A DNA stretch of 64,000 bases from Lactifluus volemus (taxonomy: Eukaryota; Basidiomycota; Agaricomycetes; Russulales; Russulaceae). Below, in pieces: positions 1-12,185 of this stretch. The number at the start of each line of letters is the position of its first letter. The stretch's first letter is position 1. Under the pieces are notes generated by a model. That model saw only the letters and a list, made by a program, of their open reading frames with translations. It was not told the DNA's origin and did no database searches. The position numbers and the translations under genes are program-made. The DNA lies in assembly GCA_022376515.1 (NCBI GenBank), contig WTXI01000163.1, positions 18,959 through 82,958 of the forward strand. The letters run 5' to 3'.

Positions 1-1863
1 ACAGATTCGGTCAACTCTGTGGCATTCTCGCCGGACGGACGGCGCATCGCATCGGCCTCAACCGATCACACGATTCGCGTGTGGGATGTCGCAACAGGAC
101 AGGTTGTAGCGGGCCCATTTAATGGACACAAAGATTCGGTCAACTCTGTTGCGTTCTCACCCAACGGCCAACACATTGCATCTGCTTCGGGCGACTGTAC
201 GATTTGTATGTGGGATGCTGCAACAGCACAGATTGTAGCGGACTCATTTGTTGGACACACCAAGTCGGTCACCTCTGTTGCATTTTCGCCGGACGGACGG
301 CGCATCGCATCGGCCTCGTATGATCGCACGATTCGTATGTGGGATGCCACAACAGGACAGACCGTAGCGATCCCGTTTACCGGACACAGATATCATGTCA
401 GATGTATTGCATTTTCACCAGACGGGCAGCGCATCGCATCGGCCTCGGACGATTGCACGATTCGCATATGGGATGCTGCAACAGGACAGATCATAGCGGG
501 CCCATTTACTGGACACACGTCTTCGGTTTCATCTGTTGCATTCTCTCCGGGTGGATGTCGCATTGCATCTGCCTCGTATGATCAAACGATTCGCGTGTGG
601 GATGCGGCAACAGGACAGATCGTGGCGAACCCGTTTTTTGGACACACCTCTCGTGTCAAATCTATTGCACTCTCGCCAGATGGGCAATGCATCGTATCTG
701 CCTCCGATGATCGCACGATTCGCGTGTGGAGTGCTGCAACAGGACAGATTGTAGCAGGTCCGTTTACTGGACACACCGACTGTGTCCAATCTGTTGCATT
801 CTCTCCGGACGGCCTACGCATCGCATCGGCCTCGAACGATCACACGGTTCGCGTGTGGGATGCTGCGACAGGACACATCTTAGCGACCATGAATACTGAA
901 TACACCTCGTTGATCAGATCTGTTGCATTTTCGCCAGATGGGCAGCGCATCGCTACCTCGGATGATCGCATTATCCGCATGTGGGATGCCCCAACAGGAC
1001 AGATCGTAGCGAACCCATTTACTGGACACACAAGCTCGGTCTTCTCTGTTGCATTCTCGCCGGATGGACGGCGCATTGCATCGGCCTCATCCGATCACAC
1101 GATTCACGTGTGGGATGTTGCAACAGGACAGACAGTAGCTGGCCCATTTACTGGACACATAGGCCCGATCTTTTCTGTTGCATTCTCGCCGGATGGACAC
1201 CGCCTCGCATCTTCCTCGTACGATCATACGGTTTGCGTGTGGGATGCCACAACAGGACAGATCGTAGTGGGCCCCTTTATTGGACACACCAACTCGGTCA
1301 TTTCTGCTGCATTCTCGCCAGACGGGCAGCGCATTGCATCTGCTTCTGCGGATGATACGATTCGCGTGTGGGACGCTTCAACAGGACAGATCGTAGCGGG
1401 CCCGTTCACTGGACATACAGAATCGGTTATGTCTGTTGGATTCTCGCTGGACGGCCGGCGCGTTGCATCGGCCTCGAACGATTGCACGATTCGCATGTGG
1501 GATGTTACAATAGGTCAGGTTGGAGCGAGCCCATCTACTGGACAAACCTCAGGGGCCAGATCAACATTATTCGCGCTGGACGGACAGCATACTGCTTCAG
1601 CCTCGGACAAGTGCGAAAATCATGCGGAGGTTGTAACAAAAGAGATATATTTTACGGACCAATCCCTGATCTACAGCGACGGTTGGATATATGCGGAAGA
1701 GGGAGGGGGACTCCTTTTATGGATTCCCGAACTTCACAGGCGGTGTCTCCACAGACCTAGTACTGTCTGGATTGCAGGTGAACATGAGACACGGCTTGAT
1801 CTCTCAAAGTTTGTACATGGATCAAATTGGGTGACAGTTCATGATCACAACTTATCGAAATAG
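1..1863 (+). CDS. NLR-E: C-terminal WD40 portion of a NACHT-WD40 protein (5' partial)
   Basis: Reading frame 1 is open from the first base, so the gene starts outside the window. The stop codon is at 1861-1863. The visible part has 12 good WD40 repeats of about 43 residues, each with the pattern VAFSPDGxRIASAS-xDxTIRVWDxATGQ, and a thirteenth decayed repeat near 1530-1615. A C-terminal tail of about 75 residues follows, with motifs GWIYAEEGGGLLLWIPE and LDLSKFVHGSNW, also found in NLR-A, -B, -C and -D. The repeats should fold into one or two beta-propellers used for ligand recognition in fungal STAND proteins. The presence of an upstream NACHT is inferred from the paralogs. This copy says ATGQ where the others often say ATGE, so it is a more distant member. 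Confidence 0.9.
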   Translation, partial: TDSVNSVAFSPDGRRIASASTDHTIRVWDVATGQVVAGPFNGHKDSVNSVAFSPNGQHIASASGDCTICMWDAATAQIVADSFVGHTKSVTSVAFSPDGRRIASASYDRTIRMWDATTGQTVAIPFTGHRYHVRCIAFSPDGQRIASASDDCTIRIWDAATGQIIAGPFTGHTSSVSSVAFSPGGCRIASASYDQTIRVWDAATGQIVANPFFGHTSRVKSIALSPDGQCIVSASDDRTIRVWSAATGQIVAGPFTGHTDCVQSVAFSPDGLRIASASNDHTVRVWDAATGHILATMNTEYTSLIRSVAFSPDGQRIATSDDRIIRMWDAPTGQIVANPFTGHTSSVFSVAFSPDGRRIASASSDHTIHVWDVATGQTVAGPFTGHIGPIFSVAFSPDGHRLASSSYDHTVCVWDATTGQIVVGPFIGHTNSVISAAFSPDGQRIASASADDTIRVWDASTGQIVAGPFTGHTESVMSVGFSLDGRRVASASNDCTIRMWDVTIGQVGASPSTGQTSGARSTLFALDGQHTASASDKCENHAEVVTKEIYFTDQSLIYSDGWIYAEEGGGLLLWIPELHRRCLHRPSTVWIAGEHETRLDLSKFVHGSNWVTVHDHNLSK

Positions 1864-2949
1864 AACCAGCTGTAAGTTATGCAATTATTATTATTCTTTT
1901 CAAAAAAACAATGCTCGTGTCATTCTCTAGTCGTTCCCTTTCCCTTAGTCTTGACTGGACGATAATAATAACAACTATAGACTCACTGTACTCACCGTCA
2001 GAATATTGTTCCCATTCACCAGTGAATCACAACATTATATTATTGTATTTTTCAGATAAGTCAGCAAAATGCCCCAAAATAAATAATAACAAACAAAAAA
2101 TTAGCAATACATATAACTTGATGTACGAAAGGTCGGGGAGGGGTATCAAAGTGATCGGAATTTTTGATAATTTGAGGTAAAATCAGAGAGCAGAGATGAC
2201 CAAATTGCAACTTCTTCCTATAATCAACAGCCTGTGGCAGTTGCTACGGTTTCAAACATCTTTGGTGATTCAGTGAAAGCCTCGTCTTGTTTACGGCGAC
2301 AATTCGTCTGGAATAATGCAATAATAGATACACCTGGGACCTACGAAGCGAAAAGCAGCGACAAGAATTCCCACTACTCCAAGAACTGCCCGACTACACC
2401 ACCAATAATAACACTTGTAGAGTTACCAAGTTGTCTAGACGAAGCTGAGGTGAGAAGTCGATTGGGGGGCAGAGGGTGAAAAAAGGGTTATTTATGTTTC
2501 AAGATATACGGAGCAAGGACTCGGAATGGCCAAAACGGGTCAAAGTCGTTGAGAGAGCTGATTGTTGGACGCTCAAGGTAAATTTGTATGACAACGCCGC
2601 AACAAGAGGAAGGGTTTCGAAGGAAGAACTGAGGAGGTCGAAGTGGGTGTTGGCCCAGATCATCAAAGAGAGTAGAGAAGTTGGGGTCGGTGATTGGCCA
2701 AAAGGTGATTTGGTTGGAAGATGCGACGGTATATGCGTTGAGGGTAACGGAAAAGGCCAGGCAACAGAAGACCTCGCTGACCCTCCTCACTGCCGCCTCC
2801 GCGTCCATGTCGCCCGCTGTCTTCTGTCACCTCTCCCTCCTCTTCACTTGTCGTCTTCTGTCGCCTCCCTGTTTCCAGGGAGGCGATAGAAGAGGGCGTA
2901 TGATGTGGGCAATAGAGGGGGGTGAGCAACGTGGGAGTGGGTGTGACCA
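1864..2949. other. Intergenic, no recognisable gene
   Basis: Short open frames at 2234-2479 and 2476-2889 show no family I recognise and no paralog elsewhere in the window. The first 300 bases are AT-rich, and a pyrimidine-rich stretch lies at 2800-2880. Confidence 0.5.
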
Positions 2950-3213
2950 CCAGTGAAGAGGGCAGGTGAAGGAATTGAGAGGTGACCTGTGTGGATGAAA
3001 AGCCGCCCATCTGCTACCGCTGAAAAGCTACAGACGGATGTGGATGTAATTGAATACTCCCCTAATATCCCATTTGATACGTATGCGTCATTGGTTCTCA
3101 ATGGCCTCCACATGAAGTCCTCTGCCTCGCACTCGACACTCACTGATGTCAATTCCTTCAAGATACAGCATTCGGGGATAACATACGTACACAGTATATA
3201 ACTAGCTCCGAGT

Positions 3214-6200
3214 CTATTCAAATGAACTATGCACATATATCATGGCCCAATTAGCTCCATGAACAAAGTTTGAAAGATCAAGCTGGGTATAGTGTTTGCC
3301 CACAATCCAGACGGTGTTAGATCTACTAATATACGGCCGGTGAATCTGAGGAATCCATAAAAGAAGTTCCCCCTCCTCTCCATATATCCAACCATCAGCA
3401 CCGACAAGAAGGTTGTCTATAACATAGATCTTGTCAAGACCTTCTGTTCTCCCTTTTACAGAAACCATCCGATTTCGCGAGGTAGATGCGATGGGCTGCG
3501 TGCCCGGCGAAGATGCAACAGAAAGGGCTAATTCGGGGTCTTCAGCAGACGGATCCCCTACGCGCATTGCTGTTTCAACATCCCACAAGCGAATTGTAAA
3601 ATCTGCTGAGGCCGAGGCAATGTGCCGCCCGTCTGGTGAGTATGCAATACACGGGACCGAATCGGTGTGTCCAGTGAACGGGCCAGCTACGAGCTCTCCT
3701 GTTGTGGCATCCCACACGCGAATCGTTTGATCATGCGACGCCGAAGCAATACGCTCCCCATCTGGTGAGAATACGACAGAAAAGACCCACTTGGAGTGTC
3801 CAGTAAATGGGTCTAATAGAACCTCTCCTTTGGCGGCATCCCACACCCGAATCGTGCAATCACTTGAGGCCGAGGCAATGCGTTTCCCATCCGGCGAGAA
3901 TGCGAGAGATTGGACTTGATCTGTGTGTCCAATAAACGGGCCTGCTACGACCTCTCCCGTTTCGGCATCCCACACGCGAATGGTGTGATCGAACGAGGCC
4001 GAAGCAATGCGCTTCCCTTCCGGCGAGAACGCTACGAAATTGACGTGTTCAGTGTGGCCAGTAAATGGGCCCGCTACGACCTCCCCTGTTGCAACGTTCC
4101 ACACGCGAATCGTCGCATCTGCTGAAGCCGAGGCGATCCGCTGCCCCTCTGGCGAGAACGCAACAGATCTGACCCAATGGGTGTGTCCGGTAAATGGGTC
4201 CGCTACGAGATGTCCTGTAGTTGCATCCCACACGCAAATTGTGCAATCGTCTGACGTCGAGGCGATGCGCTGCCCGTCAGGCGAAAAAACAGCAGAGTAA
4301 GCCCAATTGGTGTGTCCAGTAAACGGGCCTGATACGACTCCTCCAGTTGCGGTATCCCACACGCAAATGTTGTAATCTCCCGAAGCTGAAGCGATGCGCT
4401 GTCCATCCGGTGAGAAGGCAACAGAGTTGACCGCATCACCATGTCCGGTAAACACTGGCGGGTCTACTACGACCTCACCTGCTGCCAGCGCAGCATCCCA
4501 CATGCGAACAGTAAGATCATCTGAGGCAGAAGCAATGCGCTCGCCGTCTGGTGAGAATGCAACAGAGTTGACATTACCCCAGTGTCCGGTAAACGGGCCC
4601 GCTACAACTTCACCACTTGTAGCATCCCATACGCGAATTGTGAGATCTTGCGAGGCAGAAGCAATGCGCTGCCCATCTGGCGAAAATACAACAGAGAGGA
4701 CGACTCCGATGTGTCCAGTGCATGGGCCCGCTACGACCTGTCCTGTTGACGCATCCCACACACGAATCGTGCGATCGTACGAGGCCGAGGCAACACGTTG
4801 TCCATTCGGGGAGAATACAACCGATGCCACCACACCGGAATGTCCAGTTAATGGACCCAATACGATCTCTCCGGTTGCAACATCCCACACGCAGATCGTG
4901 TGATCTGCTGAGGCCGAAGCGATGCGCTGCCCCTCTGGCGAGAATGCGACACACATGGCCGAATCAGTGTGTCCAGTAAATGGACCGGCTACAACCTCTC
5001 CCGTTGCAGCATCCCGTACACAAATTGTGCGATCACCTGAGGCCGAGGCGATGCGCTCTCCATCCGGTGAGAATGCAATAGAATTGACCCAATCTGTGTG
5101 TCCAGTAAACGGGTCCACTACGACCTCTCCTGTTGCGGCATCCCACACACGAATTGTGCGATCAAACGAGGCCGAGGCAATGCGCTTCCCATCTGGCGAG
5201 AATGCAATAGACCTGACGTCGTCGGTGTGTCCGGTAAACGGCCCTGCTACAACCTCCACCGTCGTGGCATCCCAGACACAAATTGTGTGGTGTCCAGCCG
5301 AGGCTATCCGCTGCCCATCAGGGGAGAATACTACACACCGCACTGGCCCGTCATGTGCTCGAGTCGCCATTTCTAGTCTTGGCCAACGAGACAACTGCCC
5401 GCGTTCCAGGGACAACGCGTGAGGAAATAGACGATTGTAAATCTTCAGGATATGTGAAGAGGTTGGCGTGAAAGGCAGAGCGGAGACATAGATGTGTGGG
5501 GCGCTCCTTGCGATCGCCATCCCGAAATACCGGATAAACCTCGACGCGTCATGCGCTAATGCTAGAAAATTCTCAACTTCAGTTTGGGAAGGCCGTGGTG
5601 ACTTTACGCAATAGTCAATACATGTCATATTAATGATAGGTCGCACCTACGTTTCGCCGGTCGGACCGCAACCATGTCTTCAGAGATGATAGTGCCGGTG
5701 AAGCAAGGCCCACACTGCTCTTGATGCTAAGAACTTCTAACCAAAACAAGAACTTGTTCTCGAAGAGTGATCGAAGCTTCGTGAATAGATCGTATTCGAA
5801 AGCAACATGTTCTAAGTGATCATCCCAGAAAACGCAGGCATATGATAATGCAGGTGGAATATGCTTGGAAATTCGAGATTCCATGTCCGGGACGTCACTG
5901 TTGGCAAGATATGACGACTCGAGCTTGCAAATGTTGAACTTGAGATTATCCAGCATTAGACCAAGGCAGGCATCTGCTAATTCATGGTGCGCTTCCCCAA
6001 GGTCCACATAAAACACCGCATTCTTCTTGTTCGTCAGAAAGTCACGGAATGAAGTGTGGAGGGGAATGATGGGTCGTGATTCGTTGGATGAAGTCACGTT
6101 ACTCAGCAGCGAGCCGAGGTGACGCAACATTTCAAGAACGGGATCCGAATCCTCGGGGTCATCAATGGGGGCATGCCGTCGCAGAGCAATCAACGAACGA

Positions 6201-8586
6201 AGGGAGAGAGGCTTGATCGCAGCAAAAAGATGTCCCATCACCGACCGAAATAGTGTCTGGGCTTCATGCGGCTTGAAGTATCCTTCGAGAACTTCTTCGT
6301 ATAACTTGTCCAACGGATCCTGTCCATCGCGATCTCGAGAGTGTCCCAACAGGCACTGTACACACTTCTTCTTGCTGAACCCGAAACTAGCAGGAGGACT
6401 ATTGATGAACCCGCACCCGACGGCTGCCCACTGAAATAAGCCCTCTGCTGCCTTTGCCAGCTTGATACCATGGTCTTTGAACACCTCAGGAGGGAGCTCG
6501 CTCTGAAAATACGCGCATATATCTTGCTCCGTCTTGGCGGCCAATTTCGCGTCATCCATGTAGAGCGTGTCGACAGATAATGCTTTTGAAAATGCAGCTC
6601 CGATCCCATCCTCTGGCCTTGATGTGACGAATATACGGAACTTCGATGGGAGATTGAAGAGGTGTTGAGCAAGGAAGGAGTGCAACCCATTTCTACCGAT
6701 TACATCTCCACACTCATCCAATGCGTCGATGACGATGAGAATCGGATCACGAAGTTCCACGTTCTTGAGTGGTTCAAGAATGAGGGATTCGAAGAGTGTA
6801 AGATAGTCTTGGGTACCACAGAGAGACGAATTATTCTTGAGGGCATTTCCGAGGGCGAGCTTGAACGCAGGATAGCGATCGGAAAGATCGCGAGCAAGGG
6901 TCGTGAACAGCTGGTAAGCCTCCTCCTTGGACTGCTCCTTCCGGAGAAAAGCAAAGTATGAGCCGAGATACTTGTTCTCGAAGTGACGCGCAACCTCATG
7001 TGCGATAGAAGACTTTCCCGTGCCTGCCTGGCCGAGAAGAACGAGCCCACGTTCCGATTCCGGATTTTCGACCCACTTGATGATATGACTCAGGAAGTCT
7101 TCGCGGGTGCCTGGAAGACAGCGATTCTTATTGCCGAGTCGCCAGCCCCCTTTATAAGGCAACTCTCTGATTATCACCCCCAATTCTGTGCCCTCGTCAG
7201 ATCGACGGTCCGACAATTTCATGACCAAGATTACATACCAGTTTCTAAACCTTGTGTTGATATCGCCCTTAGCTATGAATTCACCCCGATGAGTCGAGTC
7301 AATCCTACTTGACTGGCGTAATATTACTCACGTCGTCCTGCATTCCAAGCACAGCAACCTCGGTGGCGACAGTAGCACGCGCAAGGAAATCATCTCGCAG
7401 TCGGATGAGCGTGGTACGGTACTGTTCTATTTCCCCGTCGACTTGGCCGAGGATATTCTTCCATGTCCGCGTTTCTACAAATCACATGTTTGCAACCAAC
7501 AAGGCGAGAGGCCAGGACGACTTACCGACTTGCACATGCTTTGCATACAGTTCGATAAATTTTCCGATTTCGGAGACGCACTGGAGCATTTCTTCGAGTA
7601 TTTTTGCTTGCCTAGACTCCGGGATAATGTTCCTCAAAGCATCCGCATCTTTTGCAAATTCGAACCCATCCCGTATCGCCACGAATAGTGTTCGGATGTT
7701 TTGATCACGTTGAACCTGCCGCAGCAAAGCCTGGCAACGACGCGAAGAAGTGTGAACGTTAATGTTTCGCATCCTCCAACAACGCAAGGATAGGCACCTC
7801 GGGGATCTTTGAGAGTAGACTCCATGCCATATTTGCATAGGGCTGTAGCTGAAGAACGGAAATCAGGTCAACGAAGGATAGGAGAAATGATATTAGGCGT
7901 ACTGCTGCGATTTGGCTGACCGCATCCATCACCTGCTTGATAACGTCAACTGCGCTGCTCCATGTTTCCATGGTATTGATAACTCCTTCGGCGCGACGGA
8001 GAGCAGCATCTAATATCTCCGCCTCGTTATTTGCTGACAGGGTGATCGTTACGACCGTGGCCGACTCGATTGGATGCCGAGCAATTCCGTTAACACTGCC
8101 CAAAATGATATCAAGCTCTGCATGTAGGATATTCAGCCAGATGTATAAAACTCTAAGAAAAAGACGAACCACGCTGGGGCTCACAGGGAATCTCCTTCTT
8201 TCCAATAAGGTCGTCTTTGTGGATTGTGCCTTTCGCATAAAGAGAAACTGTAATAGCGGAGAGTGGTTGTACGGCGCTGCAGAAGATTCAGTTTTAAACA
8301 GGGGTAAAAATATGAGATTCCCCCACAAGGCGCCGACGCTCTCGTTCCACTCCACACGTTGCTTCACGCTCCGCATAGATTGAGTCTGCCATGTTCTCTC
8401 CCCGACCGTCACGGTAGCATAATATCGCCTTTCTTTTCTAAGCCGGGTCTTGAGAAGGGGAAGATTGTGCGCCCTCAGGACTAATAGGGAACAAAGGATT
8501 TAATCCTAATCAGAGCAGCCTCAGTAAGATACGTACCAGTGACCTCGAATTGGAGCGAGCTCCGCTTGGTTTCGCTGGCCTGAGTG
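3214..8586 (-). CDS. NLR-A: C2-like / helical / NACHT / 14xWD40 STAND protein
   Basis: Conceptual exons, all phase-consistent: 8586-8537, 8480-8327, 8276-8170, 8117-7903, 7848-7798, 7730-7526, 7474-7332, 7272-7239 (34-nt micro-exon), 7185-5651 and 5601-3214. Domains in order: a C2-like beta domain (exons 1-4; LRAHNLPLLKTRLRKERRYY, then SLYAKGT); a helical region with LEEMLQCVSEIGKF; a NACHT P-loop ATPase with Walker A GQAGTGKSS and Walker B ILIVIDALDE, then VTSRPEDG; 14 WD40 repeats; and the conserved tail GELLLWIPQIHRPY...LDLSNFVHGANW. The family acts as intracellular nucleotide-dependent signalling switches in heterokaryon incompatibility and immunity. Here the trigger and effector output are unknown. 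No in-frame ATG is visible in the first exon, so the true start is upstream or spliced from another exon. Compared with B and C it has two extra residues (AALAAGE) in repeat 7 and keeps the micro-exon. Confidence 0.85.
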
Positions 8587-8825
8587 CTGTTCAAAGACCG
8601 TTATGAAAGATATTGCAGTGGAATGGAGGTGACTGGTATACCGTATTGCGGAGGTTTGAGGCCTGGGGCGTAGTAATGGTTAATGGTTAACATCGGGGAA
8701 TATCGGGTGAGAGACGATAGCATACGAATTCGGGATCATCTGAGCGTGTCCTTGCGCGAGGTCAATCGTCGATATCGATGTGTTTTTCGTGATAGGAATA
8801 CTGGTAAGAACGAGAAGTTTTACAA

Positions 8826-8836
8826 GCGCCAATGAA
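8826..8836 (-). promoter_or_regulatory. CCAAT-containing element upstream of NLR-A
   Basis: Plus strand reads GCGCCAATGAA; the coding strand has TTCATTGGCGC about 250 bases upstream of the first recognised exon. Equivalent copies sit at 24117-24127 (NLR-B) and 32570-32580 (NLR-C), and the same 11-mer occurs upstream of the first DUF6535 gene. Function is inferred from position and recurrence only. Confidence 0.4.
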
Positions 8837-8886
8837 GAGCGGGCGCACTGTTGCGTCTGCCACGTGTCTGCTTTAGACTATCCGAG

Positions 8887-9924
8887 TCACGGGTCCGAGT
8901 CCGCCCTTGTTCATCCAGCGATGTGATTCTTCATAGTTTACTGAGTTGATGTCGTCAATTCTTTCCCGCCTAATCCACTGTATTGTCCAAACCCTCAATT
9001 GACTCTGCGTCAGTCGGAAATTACTCTATCGACCCAGATCGGTTCACAACCAAGGTAGCGAACAGTTAGAACGAGGACGATGTTTGTTTCCACGGGTATA
9101 CGTCCATCCACTCCGCCTACGGTCTACCTACTTGCTCAATTTCCTCCATGACACAAGTCATCCAAGGAGCGTACTCCCTGATAGCACCAAACTATAACTA
9201 AAAATCTTATCGTGCCTAACCTAAGGGAGCTTAGATATTCTAGAGGAAGCGAGGCTCGAGGCGCATTTACCAAATTATTTGATGAACGACCGGAAGCAGA
9301 TCGTTCGTTCTGTGAACTTGATCATGGTCGATCATGTGGTAGATGTGGATGTTGAACGTTGAACGTTGAGCTAACGAGCGCCCAGATAGACGTGACACAG
9401 CTTGTCTTTTTCACAACCAACTTGCACCCATAAATATTTTATCACACATATCTTCGTTTTCCACATCATCTCCGCGGTGTGCTTGATGGTGCAGCTTGGA
9501 CCATAGTAATGGAGGCGATCGGTTAATGTAGGCCAGTAGGCCAGACAATGCCGTGGTGTAGCGTTACTCATTTTTCATGTGGACAGACATGTATGTTTCC
9601 CAACGGGCCCACTGTTATTCAACAAATTCTTGGATTGGAGTAGGCTATTCAAATAAAGGTGCTGTCCAAGTGATGGTACCGTCCGAAGCACCGGTTAGGG
9701 ATCGTACCCGAATATGAATGCAGTGAGAAGAACAGTCCGAAGAGTGTCTGGTGATAACTAGTAATGATCAATAACATAAAGTATAAACTAAGGAAGGGAA
9801 AAGTCGATATATCTGAGTTGTCCTGGAGAAGGAGAAACTGTACAGGCACGCGTCGTCAGGTCTCCACCCCTTCAGCATCGTAATCCACCATGCTCCAATG
9901 CTTCGTGAAGACTTCTCGGACACG
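8887..9924. other. Intergenic, no recognisable gene
   Basis: No conserved reading frame was seen. A short direct repeat of GTTGAACGTTGAACGTTGA lies at about 9350-9370. The region contains the end of the duplicated NLR cassette on its left side and the 3' flank of the DUF6535 gene on its right side. Confidence 0.5.
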
Positions 9925-12051
9925 TTAGATAGGTGTCCAAACCTTCGTCCACGGTCCATCAACGTCGAATGCCGATATGTCATATGGACCTCCAAGCGAA
10001 TCTTGCACGGGGCCATATACCTTCATAACCTCGGCACGATCAACGAACCGCGCCCGCAAATCGTCCGGTATGTCCGACACATCCAGCCCGTCACATATCA
10101 TGTCCAAAATCGCCTTGAGTCTGAGAGGCATGTCTGGGCCAGGCTCAATTTGCGGCAGTAGACGGAGCGCGTTGGACAATAGGTTGGCAGCCACCGCAAG
10201 CTGTAGGTGGTTCCTCTTATTCTTGTCAGTGAGATATACCTTCAAGACGGCGGTGGATGCATTGAGTTGATGCTGGAGGAGTGTGGACGCCTCGGGTTCG
10301 GGACAGGGGCATCTGCCGTTGCACCACATCGCGGCGATCATCGCCTGAACACAATGGGCACGAAACGCAATCAGAGGGTCCGAATTCGTCGTCATGTTCT
10401 CTGCCATTGACCATGTCTCGGCTGACAATGGTGCCCATGGGTGGTTTCTTGTCCCAGTCCATCGGGTCCAGATTGCGTCGCAGTGGCGTTTGGCGGTCTC
10501 TGGGAAGCACCAGATAGCTCCGAGGCAGGCGGAGAGACGTTGCTTCTTGACCGGTTCAGGGAGGAACCCGTACAAGCATGACGCAAGTAGTTTATTTGCA
10601 ACCGAATTGACAGGTCCATGGATCTCGCTTCTGAGATTGGGTAAGGCTTTGCCTGGCTTATCTTCATGGAAAATACCCGGGAGTGCATGGAGGAGCTCCT
10701 CTTCCGACTTGTGGTCCCCATCCAGGGCAGTCAGTGTCCAACGCATCGCATAGGCCTCCAACCCATGGTGTTTGAAAGCTCTGTTCTCAATCGCTCGGCG
10801 CATCCCCCCTCCGATTCTTTTCCGGCGCTTTCGCATAGCCTCAGTCTGGCTACGTAGCCAATACTTGACTAACGGTGCACTTTCCATAATGAACCAGAGG
10901 AATGGCGTAAGCGGGGTATAATATGGCGAGTTGGGATAGTATAATGGTGTGATGCTAAGGAGCACGTATAATAAGACCCCGAGCGAAACAAGCGCAAGCA
11001 AGCAATGGGCGACGATGTGGTTGATGTTGAAGAAGAAGTCGACCAGTCCCAGGTAAAATAGAAGAAATGATATATGAAGGAATCCGGGGAGCATTTCGAC
11101 CGCTTCTCCGAGACCGGAATGCTCCACCCCCGAAGAAAGGAAGGCACGAATCCGCGCACGATTCTTCCGTGTGTCTGGCCTATCACCGGCTTTCGCATAT
11201 CTGCGGATCCATTGCTGTAGCAGGGTTGCCCACAGTGCGGACACTGTACTAAAAGCGAAACTGATGAGCCACAATATGTTCACGCGTATAGCGGAAGCCG
11301 TTGGTTTAAAGGAAGACTGATCAGGAACAACCAACTGCACTGGCGAAGACGTTCCGTTCGCGAGAGCGGCCAACTGCTGAGAAATTATAGAAAGGTGGAG
11401 ATTGGTGATGTCGCTTGAATTCGGTTGCAAGTTCGCGTAGCCGACCAAAATAAAAGAAGCCACAGTGGCGGATAAAAGACCGGACTGGCCAGAGCGCCGC
11501 CTTGAGTACAATCCCAACAATCACAAACAGAGATCGACGTACGAATACTAACACCCCGTCTGTATTCGCTGTCCAGCTTTCTGATTGCTCCTTGGTGACC
11601 TTCTCTGCTTGGGAAAGATACAATCCACAGACCTTGGCAGACGGACTGCCATAGGTATTTTGACGAGAACTCTTATCTGTTCGAGCCTGTTCGTCCATGC
11701 GCCGGTTGTTCCTCGGAATTCGCGCACTGGGGATCGCATCATCACCTTGGGCGAGTGGTGAGTGGACACATAAAGACAGGTAGAAGCTAATCTGGAAACG
11801 CACTAGGAGAGGATTTCTCTTCGATGCCTAGGTCATCACGTTCGGCGTGCCCATACTGCGGAAGGCTGGAGACATCGGGAATCGATGATCCACCGAGGGT
11901 GTCACTGGCAGCAGCTGAACGTGAAGATACTGTTATCCGAATGACGATGAGAGTTGGCCATCGAAAAACTCTAGCAAACAACTTATCAACCTTGAGGCAA
12001 TGACAGTGGGAGACCGTGTTCAAGGTCGTCCTTAACTGGGTGCCTATCCAT
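9925..12051 (-). CDS. DUF6535-type multi-pass membrane protein, copy 1
   Basis: Exons 12051-11991, 11929-11804, 11745-11543 and 11484-9925 join in phase to about 649 residues. The start ATG at 12051 is supported by the paralog, which has the same early motif DDLEHG. An N-terminal, low-complexity, acidic/Ser-rich cytoplasmic stretch leads to the family block GVLVFSGLLSATVASF (TM1). Then come RVNILWLISFAFSTVSALWA (TM2), LLQQWIRRYA, NRARIRAFL, and a double hydrophobic segment FLHISFLLFYLGLVDFFF / LLALVSLGVLLYVLLSITPL (TM3-TM4), with PNSPYYTPLTPFLWF after it. The remaining ~330 residues are soluble and helical. The membrane half matches the pattern of the Agaricomycete DUF6535 family; no biochemical function is known to me. 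First-intron donor is GTTGAT, unusual but phase-supported. Confidence 0.85.
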
Positions 12052-12149
12052 AACCTCAGATAATGATGACCCTGCACAGAGAGATGGAGGGCGATGGAAA
12101 ATGGAGAAGGTTGACCAGCATAAGTGTGAATATTGGCTAGTATTTAAAT

Positions 12150-12185
12150 GAAGGCGCCAATGAAACTGGCTCGTGCGCCCTCAAA
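12150..12185 (-). promoter_or_regulatory. Conserved promoter element of DUF6535 copy 1
   Basis: GGCGCCAATGAAACTGGC followed by TCGTGCG is closely matched at 16456-16489 upstream of copy 2 (GGCGCCAATTAACCTGGC, then GCGTGCG). It lies about 100 bases upstream of the ATG and contains an inverted CCAAT box, with a TATTTAAA-like stretch at 12140-12148 between it and the gene. Confidence 0.45.

Larger units (their letters stand above)
2950..8880 (-). repeat. NLR cassette copy A (inverted, dispersed duplicate of the cassettes at 24090-29800 and 32540-38390)
   Basis: Besides the coding exons, the flanks are duplicated. The sequence beyond the stop codon (about 2950-3213) matches 38122-38390, and its first part matches 29679-29797. 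The sequence upstream (about 8590-8880) matches 24100-24386 and 32545-32838 in reverse complement. The copy is therefore a segment of about 5.9 kb rather than a retrocopy: introns are kept. Confidence 0.8.

Noticed and set aside
4394..5422. Long open frames antisense to the WD40 exons (also 27476-28495, 35919-37022, and many in E)
   Set aside because: They arise because repeated WD40 codons keep the opposite strand free of stops. Their translations are tandem shadows (CPVNGPATTSPVAASHTRIV) repeating at the WD40 period.
7309..7704. Plus-strand frame across NLR-A introns (MTGVILLTSSC...)
   Set aside because: Antisense shadow of the NLR-A helical exons; equivalents appear opposite NLR-B and NLR-C.
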